Below, piece after piece: positions 44,727 to 54,022 of a stretch of DNA of 64,000 bases. The stretch spans positions 2,728,001 to 2,792,000 of the forward strand of contig NZ_CP089414.1 of the NCBI RefSeq assembly GCF_022394535.1, in the 5' to 3' direction. The position numbers and the translations under genes are program-made. This DNA is from Dyella terrae (GTDB taxonomy: Bacteria > Pseudomonadota > Gammaproteobacteria > Xanthomonadales > Rhodanobacteraceae). The first letter of the stretch is position 1; every line of letters starts with the position of its first letter. The notes under the pieces are model-generated. The model saw only the letters and a program-made list of their open reading frames with translations, ran no database searches and had not been told where the DNA came from.

Positions 44727-46175
44727 TCAGCGCGGGCGGTACTCGTGGAGCAATCGCGCCAGCAAGCGTGTCGCTTCGTCCATGCGTGTGGCCGGTATAC
44801 CGCCGAGACCGAACACCAAGCCGTTGGGCTTGTGCTCGCCGATGGCGTAATCGCCCAGCGCTTCGATACGCATATCTTTCATGGCGGCGTCCCTGACCAG
44901 CCGGCTCGCGTCTACCGGCCACCTCAGTTCGGCGGCGATGTGCAGACCGGCGTCCGATGCGAGTGGTCGCAAGGCCTCGTCGGCGTGCCGAGAGAGGCCT
45001 TCCAGCAGGGCTTCACGGCGTTCCGCGTAGATGCGCCGCATCTTGCGCACGTGCCGCGCGAGATGGCCTTCGGTGATGAACCAGGCCAGCGTGTCCTGGG
45101 CGAGCAGATCACTGTGCCGATCCACCAGTTGGCGCACTGCGCCCAGTGCCGCCATGGCCCAGCTCGGTGCCACGACGTAACCCTGGCGCAGGGTCGGAAA
45201 CAGGCTCTTGGAGAACGTGCCGACGTAGAACACCGAGCCGTCGCGATCCAGCGTCTGCAGTGCGTCGAGTGGACGCCCGCCGTAGCGAAATTCACCGTCG
45301 TAATCGTCTTCGATGATCACTGCGCCCTGTTGCCGCGCAAAGTCGAGCAAGGCCACGCGCCGCGCCGGTGACATCGCCATGCCGGAGGGGAACTGATGGG
45401 ATGGGGTGACATAGATAACGCGGGCGTCAGGTGGAATGCGCTCCACGATGAGGCCCTCCTCGTCGATCGGCACGGGCGTCACGCGGGCGCCGGCGGCTTC
45501 GAAGGTCGCGCGCAACGGCGGATAGCCGGGATCTTCCACCGCGACCACCGTGTGGCCGGGCGTCACCAGAATGCGCGCCAGCAGGTCGAAGGCTTGTTGC
45601 GCACCGCCCGTCACCATCACGTTGGCCGCACTGCAGGTCACCGCGCGCGCAAACGACACATGCCCCGCAATCGCCTCGCGCAATGCCTCCCGCCCCTCGA
45701 CGGCGTCGTAAACGGACATGGCGCGCGTGAGCGGACGCAAGGCCCGGGCGGACAGCTTGCGCCACGCCTCGAAGGGAAAGCGCGAGACATCGGGCATCCC
45801 CACGCGCAGGTCATAACGTGATGGTGGCAAGGCGGTCATGGGCGCCGGAGCGATCGCATCGCGCCAGCGTGGCTGCAACCGCATCTCGCCTCCAGCACTC
45901 GGCGGCGGAGCGCCCGCCTGCGTAGGGCCGGCATGCGCCACCACGTAACCCGCGCCTTGTCGCGAGACCACGTAGCCTTCACTGAGCAAGAGGTCGTACG
46001 CGGCCACCACGGTGTTCCGCGACACGTTCAGCGAGGTAGCCAGCGCCCGGGTCGAAGGCAGGGTCTGCCCGGTGCGCAGCCGTCCGTCCAGAATGGCCGC
46101 TCGCAACTGCCCATGCAGCGCCTGCAACCGGCCGCGCACGGGGATGTCCAACGGGAAAGCCAGGGGGTGGTCCAT
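44727..46175 (-). CDS. MocR-type (GntR/aminotransferase) transcriptional regulator
   Basis: A 482-residue fusion. Residues about 12-80 are a GntR winged helix (LHGQLRAAILDGRLRTGQ, LATSLNVSRNTVVAAYDLL). Residues about 115-480 are an aminotransferase fold-type I domain with VMVTGGAQQAFDLLARILV, VEDPGYPPLRATFEAAG, IEDDYDGEFRYGG and the PLP lysine in YVGTFSKSLFPTLRQGYV. MocR regulators sense PLP or amino-acid-like ligands; PdxR is the best-known type, but no pdx gene is adjacent. The divergent YfcG-like GST gene is the obvious target, with an inverted repeat between them. Confidence 0.92.
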   Translation of the reverse strand: MDHPLAFPLDIPVRGRLQALHGQLRAAILDGRLRTGQTLPSTRALATSLNVSRNTVVAAYDLLLSEGYVVSRQGAGYVVAHAGPTQAGAPPPSAGGEMRLQPRWRDAIAPAPMTALPPSRYDLRVGMPDVSRFPFEAWRKLSARALRPLTRAMSVYDAVEGREALREAIAGHVSFARAVTCSAANVMVTGGAQQAFDLLARILVTPGHTVVAVEDPGYPPLRATFEAAGARVTPVPIDEEGLIVERIPPDARVIYVTPSHQFPSGMAMSPARRVALLDFARQQGAVIIEDDYDGEFRYGGRPLDALQTLDRDGSVFYVGTFSKSLFPTLRQGYVVAPSWAMAALGAVRQLVDRHSDLLAQDTLAWFITEGHLARHVRKMRRIYAERREALLEGLSRHADEALRPLASDAGLHIAAELRWPVDASRLVRDAAMKDMRIEALGDYAIGEHKPNGLVFGLGGIPATRMDEATRLLARLLHEYRPR

Positions 46176-46195
46176 GCCGGCATCCGGGCGAGTTG

Positions 46196-46242
46196 ACTGG
46201 TCCTAAAGAATTCCCTTGACCTGGATCTTTTTCAAGACCAGT
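46196..46242. promoter_or_regulatory. candidate MocR operator in the divergent region
   Basis: ACTGGTC (46196-46202) and GACCAGT (46236-46242) form a perfect inverted repeat with 33 bp between them. This places the half-sites about four helical turns apart, in the 109-bp gap between the MocR and GST genes. TTGACC at 46216 may be a -35 for the GST gene. Confidence 0.45.
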
Positions 46243-46284
46243 GAAACCGGGACACTGCTCCACGTCATCTCACGGAGATCCGCC

Positions 46285-46983
46285 ATGATCGAGCTGTACT
46301 TCGCCGCCACGCCCAACGGCCTGAAGATCAAGCTGTTCCTTGAAGAAGCAGGCCTGCCCTACTTCATCACGCCGGTGAGTCTGAGCAAGGGCGAGCAGTT
46401 CAAGCCGGAGTTCCTGGCCATTTCGCCGAACAACAAGATTCCCGCCATCATCGACCATGCACCCGCCGGCGGCGGCGAGCCGCTGGCCGTGTTCGAATCC
46501 GGCGCGATCCTGCTTTATCTGGCCGAGAAGATTGGTCGGTTTATCCCCAAAGACACGGCCGACCGCATGGAAGTGCTGGAGTGGCTGTTCTGGCAAGTCT
46601 CCGGACTGGGCCCGATGGCGGGCCAGGTCGGACACTTCAATGTGTATGCGCCGGAGAAAGTGCCGTACGCCATCGACCGCTATACGCGCGAGGTGGCCCG
46701 CCTCTATGGCGTGCTCGATCGCCAGCTGGCAGGGCGCGAGTTCATTTGCGGCGAGTTTTCCATCGCTGACGTTGCCTGCTACCCGTGGATCGTGCCGCAC
46801 GAGGCGCACGGCCAGAACCTGGCGGACTTTCCACAGTTGGAGCGCTGGTTCATCGCCATGTCGCAGCGCCCCGCCACGCTACGCACGTACGAGGGTGTGG
46901 AGAACGCCTACCGGCCCAAGCAGGCGCTGACCGACGAGGAGCGCCTGGTGCTGTTCGGGCAAGGATCGAAGCCTGAAGCGTGA
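46285..46983 (+). CDS. glutathione S-transferase family, YfcG-like disulfide-bond oxidoreductase
   Basis: A 232-residue GST. The N-terminal thioredoxin-fold domain is MIELYFAATPNGLKIKLFLEEAGLPY, with Thr-Pro-Asn in place of the usual Ser/Tyr/Cys, the YfcG pattern. SPNNKIPAIIDH and VFESGAILLYLAEKIGRFIP form the glutathione site. The C-terminal helical domain has WQVSGLGPMAGQVGHFNVYAPE and GEFSIADVACYPWI. YfcG reduces small disulfides with glutathione. The ATG at 46285 has GGAG upstream. It is divergent from a MocR regulator that probably controls it. Confidence 0.9.
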   Translation: MIELYFAATPNGLKIKLFLEEAGLPYFITPVSLSKGEQFKPEFLAISPNNKIPAIIDHAPAGGGEPLAVFESGAILLYLAEKIGRFIPKDTADRMEVLEWLFWQVSGLGPMAGQVGHFNVYAPEKVPYAIDRYTREVARLYGVLDRQLAGREFICGEFSIADVACYPWIVPHEAHGQNLADFPQLERWFIAMSQRPATLRTYEGVENAYRPKQALTDEERLVLFGQGSKPEA

Positions 46984-47057
46984 AGTCTGCTGACAGGTTC
47001 TGACACTATGGGCGGCTAGCCTTCTATCTCTGGCAGGAATGGCGAGACTTCCATCGC

Positions 47058-47198
47058 CGTCATTCCGGCGCACCCCACAAAAGGGGGCAAGGGCCGGAAT
47101 CCAGTTTCCGTAGTGGCGGGTTGTCGCGAGACCGGTGATTGTCTTTCGCGAAAACCCAACGAGACCGCTACTGGATTCCGGCCTTCGCCGGAATGACG
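47058..47198. repeat. REP-like composite palindrome
   Basis: The left arm (47058-47104) contains CGTCATTCCGGCG and GGCCGGAATCCAGT; the right arm (47170-47198) is ACTGGATTCCGGCC then TTCGCCGGAATGACG. The inner part has further imperfect pairing (TAGTGGCGGGTT with AACCC..CCGCTA). Same family as the repeat at 32717-32814. It fills most of the gap between the GST and DMT transporter genes. Confidence 0.85.
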
Positions 47199-47258
47199 AG
47201 CAAGAGCAATGCCCCCTAGTCGTCGCTCGACGGGTCAACAACAAAGACAGACACCACC

Positions 47259-48173
47259 ATGAAAACCTCCGACATCGCCGCACTACTGTTGCTGGGAGCC
47301 ATCTGGGGCGCCTCGTTCCTGTTCATGCGCATGGGCGCCGACGAGTTCGGCGGCATGGCACTGGCGGGCATGCGCGCCATTGGCGCGGCGATCTGCTCGA
47401 TCCCGCTGCTGACACGTGTGCGGCTGGTCGAGATGCGCACGCATTGGCGCGATATCGCCATCGTCGGCATCGCCAATTCGGCGCTGCCGTTCGTGCTGTT
47501 CTCCTTTGCGGCGAAAAGTCTGCCGGCCGGTGTCTCCGCCATTTCCGACGCCATCGCGCCGTTGCTGGTGGCGCTGTCGGGCTGGATGCTGCTGGGCGAG
47601 AAGCTGAGCCCCATACAAGCCAGCGGCCTGGTGGTCGGCTTCAGCGGTGTGGTGTGGCTGGTGGCTGGCACCGTGGGTTTCAGCGGTGGCGCGCATGCGA
47701 TGGGCTGGGCCATGGCCGCCTGCCTGGGTGCCAACGTCTGTTACACCTTCGGCGCGCACTACAGCCACCGCCGCTTGCGCAGTGGTGTCACGCCGCTCAG
47801 CGTCGCCACCGGAAGCCAACTGGCCGCCGCGCTGTTATTGCTGCCTTTCACCGTCTGGATGTGGCCCACCCAGACCCCGGGATGGACGTCGTGGCTGGCC
47901 GTGCTGGGCCTGGCGGCCATCTGTACCTCGCTCGCCTATGTACTGTTCTACGGGTTGATGGCCCGCGTGGGCGCATCGCGCAGCATGGTGGTGATGTTTC
48001 TGATCCCGGTATTCGGTGTGATGTGGGGGCTGCTCTTCCTGCATGAGCCGGTGACGCTGGCGATGGGCGGCGGCTGCGTGGTGATCCTGCTGGGTGTGGC
48101 GCTGACCACCGGTCTGGTGGGGCTGCGTAACCGCGGCGGCACCCCGAGCGAAGTAATGACGGAACGCGCCTGA
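47259..48173 (+). CDS. DMT superfamily (EamA) transporter
   Basis: A 304-residue inner-membrane protein with about ten hydrophobic segments and two EamA repeats. The first starts SDIAALLLLGAIWGASFLFMRMG, with VSAISDAIAPLLVALSGWMLLGEKL in the core; the second has LGLAAICTSLAYVLFYGLM and ends near FGVMWGLLFLHEPVTL. Most such proteins export amino acids or small metabolites; the substrate cannot be read. It lies downstream of the GST gene across a REP-like palindrome that probably separates the transcripts. Confidence 0.9.
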   Translation: MKTSDIAALLLLGAIWGASFLFMRMGADEFGGMALAGMRAIGAAICSIPLLTRVRLVEMRTHWRDIAIVGIANSALPFVLFSFAAKSLPAGVSAISDAIAPLLVALSGWMLLGEKLSPIQASGLVVGFSGVVWLVAGTVGFSGGAHAMGWAMAACLGANVCYTFGAHYSHRRLRSGVTPLSVATGSQLAAALLLLPFTVWMWPTQTPGWTSWLAVLGLAAICTSLAYVLFYGLMARVGASRSMVVMFLIPVFGVMWGLLFLHEPVTLAMGGGCVVILLGVALTTGLVGLRNRGGTPSEVMTERA

Positions 48174-48274
48174 GCAGCGGAGGTCTCTCCCCGGTGAGCC
48201 TGAAGGTGCGGGCTGCGCCATAATCCCCTTTCGCCCTGCGCCTTGGCGCGGGCTTCTCCCATGCCGGAGCCGCA

Positions 48275-50461
48275 ATGCGCCTGATTCACCCCGGCCGGTT
48301 GGCCGCACGCTTCCTTACTCTGCTCTGCCTGCTGCTCGGCGCGCTGCCCGCGCTGGCGCAGGACGACCTTGACGGCCTGCTGCCGGTCACCGAGGCCTAC
48401 AAGCTCACCGCCGATGCCTCCACGCCTGGCCTGGTAAAGCTGCACTGGACCATCGCGCCCGATTACTACCTCTACCGCGGCCGCATGAAGTTCAAGCCCG
48501 GCGACGGCGTGACGCTGGGCGACGCGCAACTGCCCGATGGCGAGAAGCACCACGACGAATACCTGGGCGACGTGGAGACCTACCACCATAGCGTCGACGC
48601 CACCCTGCCCTACACGGTCGCAGCCGGCACCGCCGAGCTGAAGCTCAGCGTGCAGTACCAGGGTTGCCACGAGGTGGATCCGAAGATCTGCTACCCGCCG
48701 CATACCGAACAGCTCACGCTTGCCGTGCCCGCCGCAGCGACTGCTGGCGAGGATTCGCTAGGTGCAGCGCTCAACAAGCTTGGCTCGACCAAGGTCGGCG
48801 TCAGCAACGGCGCGGCATTGCCCGCTGAGCAGGCGTTCCAACTGCAAGCCATCGTCAGGGGCCGTCAGCAACTGCTGCTGCGCTGGACTATGCCCAAGGG
48901 CTATTACCTGTATCGCGACCAGACGGCATTGAAGCTAAAGGATGCTGGCAGCCTTACGCTCGCCAAGCCCGAATGGCCAGCCGGCACCGAACACCAGGAT
49001 GCCCATTTCGGCAAGACCACCGTCTACTTCGACCAGGTTGAGCTGCCGGTGGCGATCCAGGGCGATACGTCAGGCCGGGATACCGTGTATTTGGAAGCAA
49101 GTTTTCAAGGCTGCCAAGACAACGGCATCTGCTACCCGGTGATGACTCGCGGACTGCCGATCGCGCTGGGAGAGGCAGCGCCAACCAGCGGCGCCGTCGC
49201 CGAGCCCGCGCCGGAGATGCCGCCTGCACGGACCAGCGAAGTAGGCCTGGGCATTGCGCTGCTGTATGCGCTGCTCGGCGGACTCATCCTCAACCTGATG
49301 CCGTGCGTGCTGCCGGTGCTTTCGATTAAGGTGGTATCGGTGATCGAAAGCGGCGAAAGCCCCGCGCGTCGCCGCAGCCATGCACTGACCTACAGCGCCG
49401 GCGTGCTGACCAGTTTCGTTGTACTCGGCGTCGCTGTGGTGGCGCTCGCCAAGGCCTGGGGCGCACAACTGCAATACCCGCTGTTGGTCGCCGCACTGTC
49501 GCTGGTCATGCTGACCGCCGGCCTGTGGATGTCCGGTGTGGTGCAGTTCGGCGGATCGCTCGGCAACGTCGGCAGCTCGCTGGCAAACCAGAAGGGCTGG
49601 CGCGGCGATTTCTTCGTCGGCGTGCTCGCCGTCGTGGTGGCCAGCCCGTGCACCGGCCCATTCATGGGGCCGGCGCTGGGCTATGCGTTCGCGGCACCGG
49701 CTGCACAAGCGATGCTGGTGTTCTTCACGCTGGGATTGGGCCTGTGCCTGCCTTTCCTTGCGATTGGCTTTGTGCCCGCGCTGGCGCGCCTGTTGCCGAA
49801 GCCGGGCGCATGGATGGAGACGCTCAAGCAGGTGCTGGCCTTCCCTATGTATCTGGCGGCCGTCTGGCTGGCCTGGGTGCTCGCCAACCAGCGCGGTGCG
49901 GACGCCGTGGGCTTGTTGCTGGTGGCCGCGGTGCTGCTCGCGATGACGCTGTGGTGGTTTGAAAAGAGCCGCTGGAGCGGTAGCGCCAGTCGTTCGTGGG
50001 TGATCGTGCTCGCCCTGCTCACGGCTGTACCGCTGTATGCACTCGTCCGTCTGCCAGCGGCGGCGCCCGCCAGCGCAGGTGCCGTGAGCGCGAACGGCAC
50101 CGTCGCCTTCACCCCCGCGAAGCTGGCGGAGCTGCGCAAGGCCGGCACACCCGTATTCGTGGACATGACCGCCGACTGGTGCGTGACCTGCAAGGCCAAC
50201 GAGCATGCCGTGCTCGACACCGACGCCTTCCGCGACCTGCTCAAGAAGACCGGCGCGGTCTACATGAAGGGCGACTGGACCAATGAAGATCCCGCCATCA
50301 CCGCCTTCCTGCAGGAATACCACTCGCCCGGCGTACCGCTCTATGTGGTGTTTCCCAAAGACGGTGGCCACGGCAACCGCCTCCCGACGGTGCTGACCTC
50401 TTCGCTGGTGGAAGAAGCCCTGACCAAGGCTGCGGGCACACCGGTCGCCACCAACCCATGA
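48275..50461 (+). CDS. dsbD: protein-disulfide reductase DsbD with duplicated N-terminal alpha domain
   Basis: DsbD carries electrons from cytoplasmic thioredoxin across the inner membrane to periplasmic oxidoreductases. The 728-residue protein is longer than the roughly 565 of E. coli. After a signal peptide it has two DsbD-alpha-like domains: residues about 35-150 with QGCHEVDPKICYPP (C131/C139) and about 180-300 with QGCQDNGICYP (C280/C286, canonical spacing). The eight-helix beta domain follows, with LMPCVLPVLS (C344) and VASPCTGPFMGPALG. The C-terminal gamma thioredoxin domain has DMTADWCVTCKANE. Its stop overlaps the tlpA-like start by 4 bp (ATGA). Confidence 0.94.
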   Translation: MRLIHPGRLAARFLTLLCLLLGALPALAQDDLDGLLPVTEAYKLTADASTPGLVKLHWTIAPDYYLYRGRMKFKPGDGVTLGDAQLPDGEKHHDEYLGDVETYHHSVDATLPYTVAAGTAELKLSVQYQGCHEVDPKICYPPHTEQLTLAVPAAATAGEDSLGAALNKLGSTKVGVSNGAALPAEQAFQLQAIVRGRQQLLLRWTMPKGYYLYRDQTALKLKDAGSLTLAKPEWPAGTEHQDAHFGKTTVYFDQVELPVAIQGDTSGRDTVYLEASFQGCQDNGICYPVMTRGLPIALGEAAPTSGAVAEPAPEMPPARTSEVGLGIALLYALLGGLILNLMPCVLPVLSIKVVSVIESGESPARRRSHALTYSAGVLTSFVVLGVAVVALAKAWGAQLQYPLLVAALSLVMLTAGLWMSGVVQFGGSLGNVGSSLANQKGWRGDFFVGVLAVVVASPCTGPFMGPALGYAFAAPAAQAMLVFFTLGLGLCLPFLAIGFVPALARLLPKPGAWMETLKQVLAFPMYLAAVWLAWVLANQRGADAVGLLLVAAVLLAMTLWWFEKSRWSGSASRSWVIVLALLTAVPLYALVRLPAAAPASAGAVSANGTVAFTPAKLAELRKAGTPVFVDMTADWCVTCKANEHAVLDTDAFRDLLKKTGAVYMKGDWTNEDPAITAFLQEYHSPGVPLYVVFPKDGGHGNRLPTVLTSSLVEEALTKAAGTPVATNP

Positions 50462-51012
50462 TGAGTCGCAGCAACTGGATCATCCTCGGCGCCGCCGTTC
50501 TGGCCGCTGCTGCCGGCGGCTGGCTGCAACACGCCAGCCAGCGTGCCCGTGTGCCCGCTGGCGTACATGTGGCCGAAAAGGGCGAGATCGCCCCCGATCT
50601 GGCGCTGGCAGGGCTGGACGGTAAAGAACATCGTCTGTCCGAGTACCGCGGTCGCCGCGTGCTGCTCAACTTCTGGGCAAGTTGGTGCGGCCCCTGCCTG
50701 CAAGAAATGCCCGCATTGGTAAAGGCGCAGGCCAACGTCGGCGAACACGCCGACAAAAGTGGCCCGATCATCATTGGCATTGCGATGGACGACCCGGCCC
50801 AGGTGCGCGCATTCCTAAGCACCCACCCAGTGAACTACCCCATTCTGCTGGGCAGCCTGGACAGCCCCAGCACATCGCTTCGATTGGGGAACGTCGGCGA
50901 AGTGCTGCCGTACAGCGTGCTTCTGGACGAGAACGGCCGCGTGCTGTTCAGTCGGCGCGGCACGCTGGACGCGGATGACCTCAAGGCTTGGGCCGCGCCA
51001 GCCGCGCCCTGA
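50458..51012 (+). CDS. TlpA/ResA-family membrane-anchored thioredoxin
   Basis: A 184-residue protein with an N-terminal anchor ([17 protein letters not shown]) and a periplasmic thioredoxin domain. The active site is [19 protein letters not shown] and the cis-Pro region [16 protein letters not shown]. Such proteins reduce substrates of the DsbD branch, for example in cytochrome c maturation. It is translationally coupled to dsbD, which strongly suggests DsbD is its electron donor. Length is normal. The next gene, aroQ, is unrelated in function and begins 149 bp later. Confidence 0.93.
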   Translation: MMSRSNWIILGAAVLAAAAGGWLQHASQRARVPAGVHVAEKGEIAPDLALAGLDGKEHRLSEYRGRRVLLNFWASWCGPCLQEMPALVKAQANVGEHADKSGPIIIGIAMDDPAQVRAFLSTHPVNYPILLGSLDSPSTSLRLGNVGEVLPYSVLLDENGRVLFSRRGTLDADDLKAWAAPAAP

Positions 51013-51161
51013 CGCGGTTTTCACGGCCATACGTCGCCGCACGGTTTAACCTTGACTTCTCCTTCAAACATCGCCGAACTGCGCCGAACTGGACAACATC
51101 CGCCTGGACGCGCACACTCCGCGCCGGACGCCGGCCTCGCCGGTGCAATCTGGATGCTGGC

Positions 51162-51620
51162 GTGGCGAAGGTTCTGGTCCTGCACGGGCCCAATCTCAAT
51201 CTGCTGGGCGTACGTGAGCCAGAAGTTTATGGCCGCGACACCCTGGCCGATATCGACGCCGAGCTGACCCAGCGCGCGCAAGCGGCGGGACACAGCCTGG
51301 AAACGCTCCAGTCGAATGCCGAGCACGCGTTGATCGACCGCATCCACCAGGCCCGCCTGGATGGCACGGCGATCATCCTGATCAACCCGGGCGCCCTCAC
51401 CCACACCAGCATCGCCCTGCGCGACGCGCTGGCCGGCGTGGCGATCCCGTTCATCGAACTGCATCTGTCCAACGTGCACGCCCGCGAGGCCTTCCGCCGC
51501 CACTCCTATCTCTCGGACATTGCCGTTGGTGTGATCTGCGGCTTCGGCGCAGATAGCTACCGGCTGGCGCTGGATGCCGCCCTGAACCGGTTGGACCGCG
51601 CTGGCGCGTCCGCCTCCTGA
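51162..51620 (+). CDS. aroQ: type II 3-dehydroquinate dehydratase
   Basis: AroQ converts 3-dehydroquinate to 3-dehydroshikimate in the shikimate pathway. The 152-residue protein has the family pattern [21 protein letters not shown] (catalytic Tyr in the flexible lid), [18 protein letters not shown], and [20 protein letters not shown] with the catalytic His, ending [14 protein letters not shown]. The start is GTG at 51162; in-frame codons upstream do not resemble the family. It works as a dodecamer. The accB and accC genes follow, an order typical of gammaproteobacteria. Confidence 0.96.
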   Translation: MAKVLVLHGPNLNLLGVREPEVYGRDTLADIDAELTQRAQAAGHSLETLQSNAEHALIDRIHQARLDGTAIILINPGALTHTSIALRDALAGVAIPFIELHLSNVHAREAFRRHSYLSDIAVGVICGFGADSYRLALDAALNRLDRAGASAS

Positions 51621-51688
51621 TACCGGGCTTTCTGCCCACGATTTTCCATTTCGGCCCCACTGGCGGCCTCAACGAAAAGGTTTGAAAC

Positions 51689-52144
51689 ATGGACCTGCGC
51701 AAGATCAAGAAGCTCATCGACCTGCTCGAGGAATCCAACCTCGCGGAACTTGAGATCAAGGAAGGCGAAGAAGTGGTCCGCCTGTCGCGCGTGCCCAAGG
51801 GCACCGTGACGATGGCTCCCGCGCCGGTGGCCATGCAGCCTGCGCCAGTGGCCGCCGCGCCCGTCGCAGCACCTGTCGAAGCCGCCCCGGCTGAGGCTGC
51901 ACTGCCCGCCGGTCACGTAGTAAAGGCGCCGATGGTCGGCACCTACTACGCTTCGTCCAGCCCGGGTGCCGCCGCGTTCGTTAAGGTCGGCCAGCAGGTC
52001 AAGGCCGGCGAGACGCTGGGCATCATTGAAGCGATGAAGATGTTCAATCAGATCGAGGCCGACGTGGCCGGCACCGTGAAGGCCATCCTGCTTGAGAATG
52101 GCCAGCCGGTGGAATTCGACCAGCCGATGTTCGTGATCGGCTAA
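51689..52144 (+). CDS. accB: acetyl-CoA carboxylase biotin carboxyl carrier protein
   Basis: A 151-residue carrier that holds biotin and shuttles CO2 between AccC and AccAD, the first step of fatty acid synthesis. The N-terminal dimerisation part is [17 protein letters not shown], with a Pro/Ala-rich flexible linker (about 45-75). The biotinyl domain has the acceptor lysine K117 in [17 protein letters not shown]. The start has AAGG upstream. accC begins 21 bp downstream, the usual accBC operon. Confidence 0.97.
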   Translation: MDLRKIKKLIDLLEESNLAELEIKEGEEVVRLSRVPKGTVTMAPAPVAMQPAPVAAAPVAAPVEAAPAEAALPAGHVVKAPMVGTYYASSSPGAAAFVKVGQQVKAGETLGIIEAMKMFNQIEADVAGTVKAILLENGQPVEFDQPMFVIG

Positions 52145-52165
52145 GCCCGGCCACCCTCTATGCCC

Positions 52166-53533
52166 ATGCTCGAAAAAGTCGTCATTGCCAACCGTGGTGA
52201 GATCGCGCTGCGCGTGCTGCGCGCCTGCCACAGCCTTGGCATCAAAACCGTGGCGGTGCACTCCACCGCCGACCGCAACCTTAAGCACGTCGGCCTGGCC
52301 GACGAGTCGATCTGTATTGGCCCCGCGCCGTCCGTCGACAGCTATCTCAATATCCCGCGCATCATCGCTGCGGCGGAAATCACCGACGCCCAGGCTATTC
52401 ACCCGGGTTACGGCTTCCTCTCCGAGCGCGCCGACTTCGCCGAACAGGTGGAGCAGTCCGGCTTCATCTTCATTGGCCCGACCGCCAATGTGATCCGCCT
52501 GATGGGCGACAAGGTGGAAGCCATCCGCGCCATGAAGGCCGCCGGTGTACCGTGCGTGCCGGGCTCGGGTGGTCCGCTCGGCGACAATGTGGAAGAGAAC
52601 ATCCGCATTGCGCGCGACATCGGCTACCCGGTGATCATCAAGGCCGCCGGTGGCGGCGGTGGTCGCGGCATGCGCGTGGTTCGCACCGAAGCGCACCTGG
52701 GCAACGCCATCACCATGACCAAGCAGGAAGCGAAAGCCGCTTTCGGCAACGATCAGGTGTACATGGAGAAGTTCCTGGAGAATCCGCGCCACGTGGAGAT
52801 CCAGGTGCTTGCCGACGGCCAGGGCAACGCCATCCACCTCGGTGAACGCGACTGCTCCATGCAGCGCCGCCACCAGAAAGTGGTGGAAGAAGCACCCGCG
52901 CCGGGCATCACGCCGGAGCTGCGCGAGCAAATCGGTAAGGTGTGCGTAGACGCGTGCATCCGTATCGGCTATCGCGGCGCGGGCACCTTCGAGTTCCTGT
53001 TCGAAGACGGCCGCTTCTACTTCATCGAGATGAACACCCGCATCCAGGTGGAACATCCGGTGACGGAGCTGATCACGGGTATCGACCTGGTGCGCGAGCA
53101 GTTGCTGATCGCCGGAGGCGAGAAGCTCTCGATCCGCCAGGAAGACATCAAGATCAACGGCCACGCGATCGAATGCCGCATCAACGCGGAAGATCCGGAC
53201 AACTTCCTGCCCTCGCCGGGTACGGTGAAGCGCTTCGAGGCGCCGGGCGGTCCGGGTGTGCGCGTGGATACGCATCTGTACGACGGCTATCGCATTCCGC
53301 CGAACTACGACTCGATGATCGGCAAGCTGATCGTGCACGGCCCGGATCGCGAAACCGCTATTGCGCGTATGCGTCTGGCGCTTGCCGAAACGGTGATCGA
53401 GGGCGTGAAGTGCAACATCCCGTTGCAGCAGCGCATCATGGCTGACGTCGGTTTCCAGCAGGGTGGACAGAACATCCACTACCTGGAAAAGCGCATGGCC
53501 GAGCAGAAGGAAAAGGCCGCCACTGGCGGCTGA
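52166..53533 (+). CDS. accC: acetyl-CoA carboxylase biotin carboxylase subunit
   Basis: A 455-residue ATP-grasp enzyme that carboxylates biotin on AccB using bicarbonate and ATP. It starts [21 protein letters not shown]. It has [15 protein letters not shown], the glycine loop [14 protein letters not shown], the catalytic region [21 protein letters not shown], and [21 protein letters not shown]. Length is standard. An ATG 6 nt earlier is in frame; 52166 was chosen by family alignment. It is co-transcribed with accB. Confidence 0.97.
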   Translation: MLEKVVIANRGEIALRVLRACHSLGIKTVAVHSTADRNLKHVGLADESICIGPAPSVDSYLNIPRIIAAAEITDAQAIHPGYGFLSERADFAEQVEQSGFIFIGPTANVIRLMGDKVEAIRAMKAAGVPCVPGSGGPLGDNVEENIRIARDIGYPVIIKAAGGGGGRGMRVVRTEAHLGNAITMTKQEAKAAFGNDQVYMEKFLENPRHVEIQVLADGQGNAIHLGERDCSMQRRHQKVVEEAPAPGITPELREQIGKVCVDACIRIGYRGAGTFEFLFEDGRFYFIEMNTRIQVEHPVTELITGIDLVREQLLIAGGEKLSIRQEDIKINGHAIECRINAEDPDNFLPSPGTVKRFEAPGGPGVRVDTHLYDGYRIPPNYDSMIGKLIVHGPDRETAIARMRLALAETVIEGVKCNIPLQQRIMADVGFQQGGQNIHYLEKRMAEQKEKAATGG

Positions 53534-53582
53534 TGCTTGACCGGCGAGCTGCATCTGCGGCTCGCCGGCGTTGCCTTCGACG

Positions 53583-53948
53583 ATGTCCGCACTAATCACT
53601 CTCCGCGAAGCCATCGACGCCATCACCGACGCGTTCGATGAAGGCGACGGCTGGGACCGCTACGCCTGGGTCTATATCCACGGCCACGTGACCGACCCCA
53701 CCTGCCGGCTGTATCTCTCGCACGTCGCCGACGAAGACGACGCGCTGATCGCCGACCACGGCGAAGCCCTGCCGCCTTTCGCCGCGCAACACCATCTGCG
53801 CCATTTCCTCGAAGCAGCCGATTTCGCCGAGGTGCTGTTCGTGCAGCGCCGGCATCATCCATCGTCCACGCTGGACGACTTGGCTCGCGCGCTGGATCAC
53901 TACCGCAAGCACGATAGCTTCCTCGGCGTTCCGCCGGAATCGCTGTAA
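53583..53948 (+). CDS. small hypothetical protein between accC and prmA
   Basis: A 121-residue acidic protein of no family I can name. It begins MSALITLREAIDAITDAFDEGDGWDRYAWVYIHG and has LADHGEALPPFAAQHHLRHFLEAADF. No signal peptide, membrane segment or metal motif is visible. Position and codon use fit a real gene within the accBC-prmA run; GATG overlaps no other gene. Function unknown. Confidence 0.7.
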   Translation: MSALITLREAIDAITDAFDEGDGWDRYAWVYIHGHVTDPTCRLYLSHVADEDDALIADHGEALPPFAAQHHLRHFLEAADFAEVLFVQRRHHPSSTLDDLARALDHYRKHDSFLGVPPESL

Positions 53949-54022
53949 CCACGCGGGCTGGCGCCGTGCACTACGCCGGCCACATCGGCGACAATGCGCG
54001 CCTGAACCGCAGGATTATCCCC

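Noticed and set aside
44727..46175. A plain aminotransferase gene
   Set aside because: The N-terminal 70 residues form a GntR winged helix, so it is a MocR regulator, not a metabolic enzyme.
51557..53626. A 689-codon open frame antisense to accB-accC
   Set aside because: Shadow frame caused by high third-position GC. The sense genes are unmistakable and the antisense product is His/Arg/Ala-rich with no domain.
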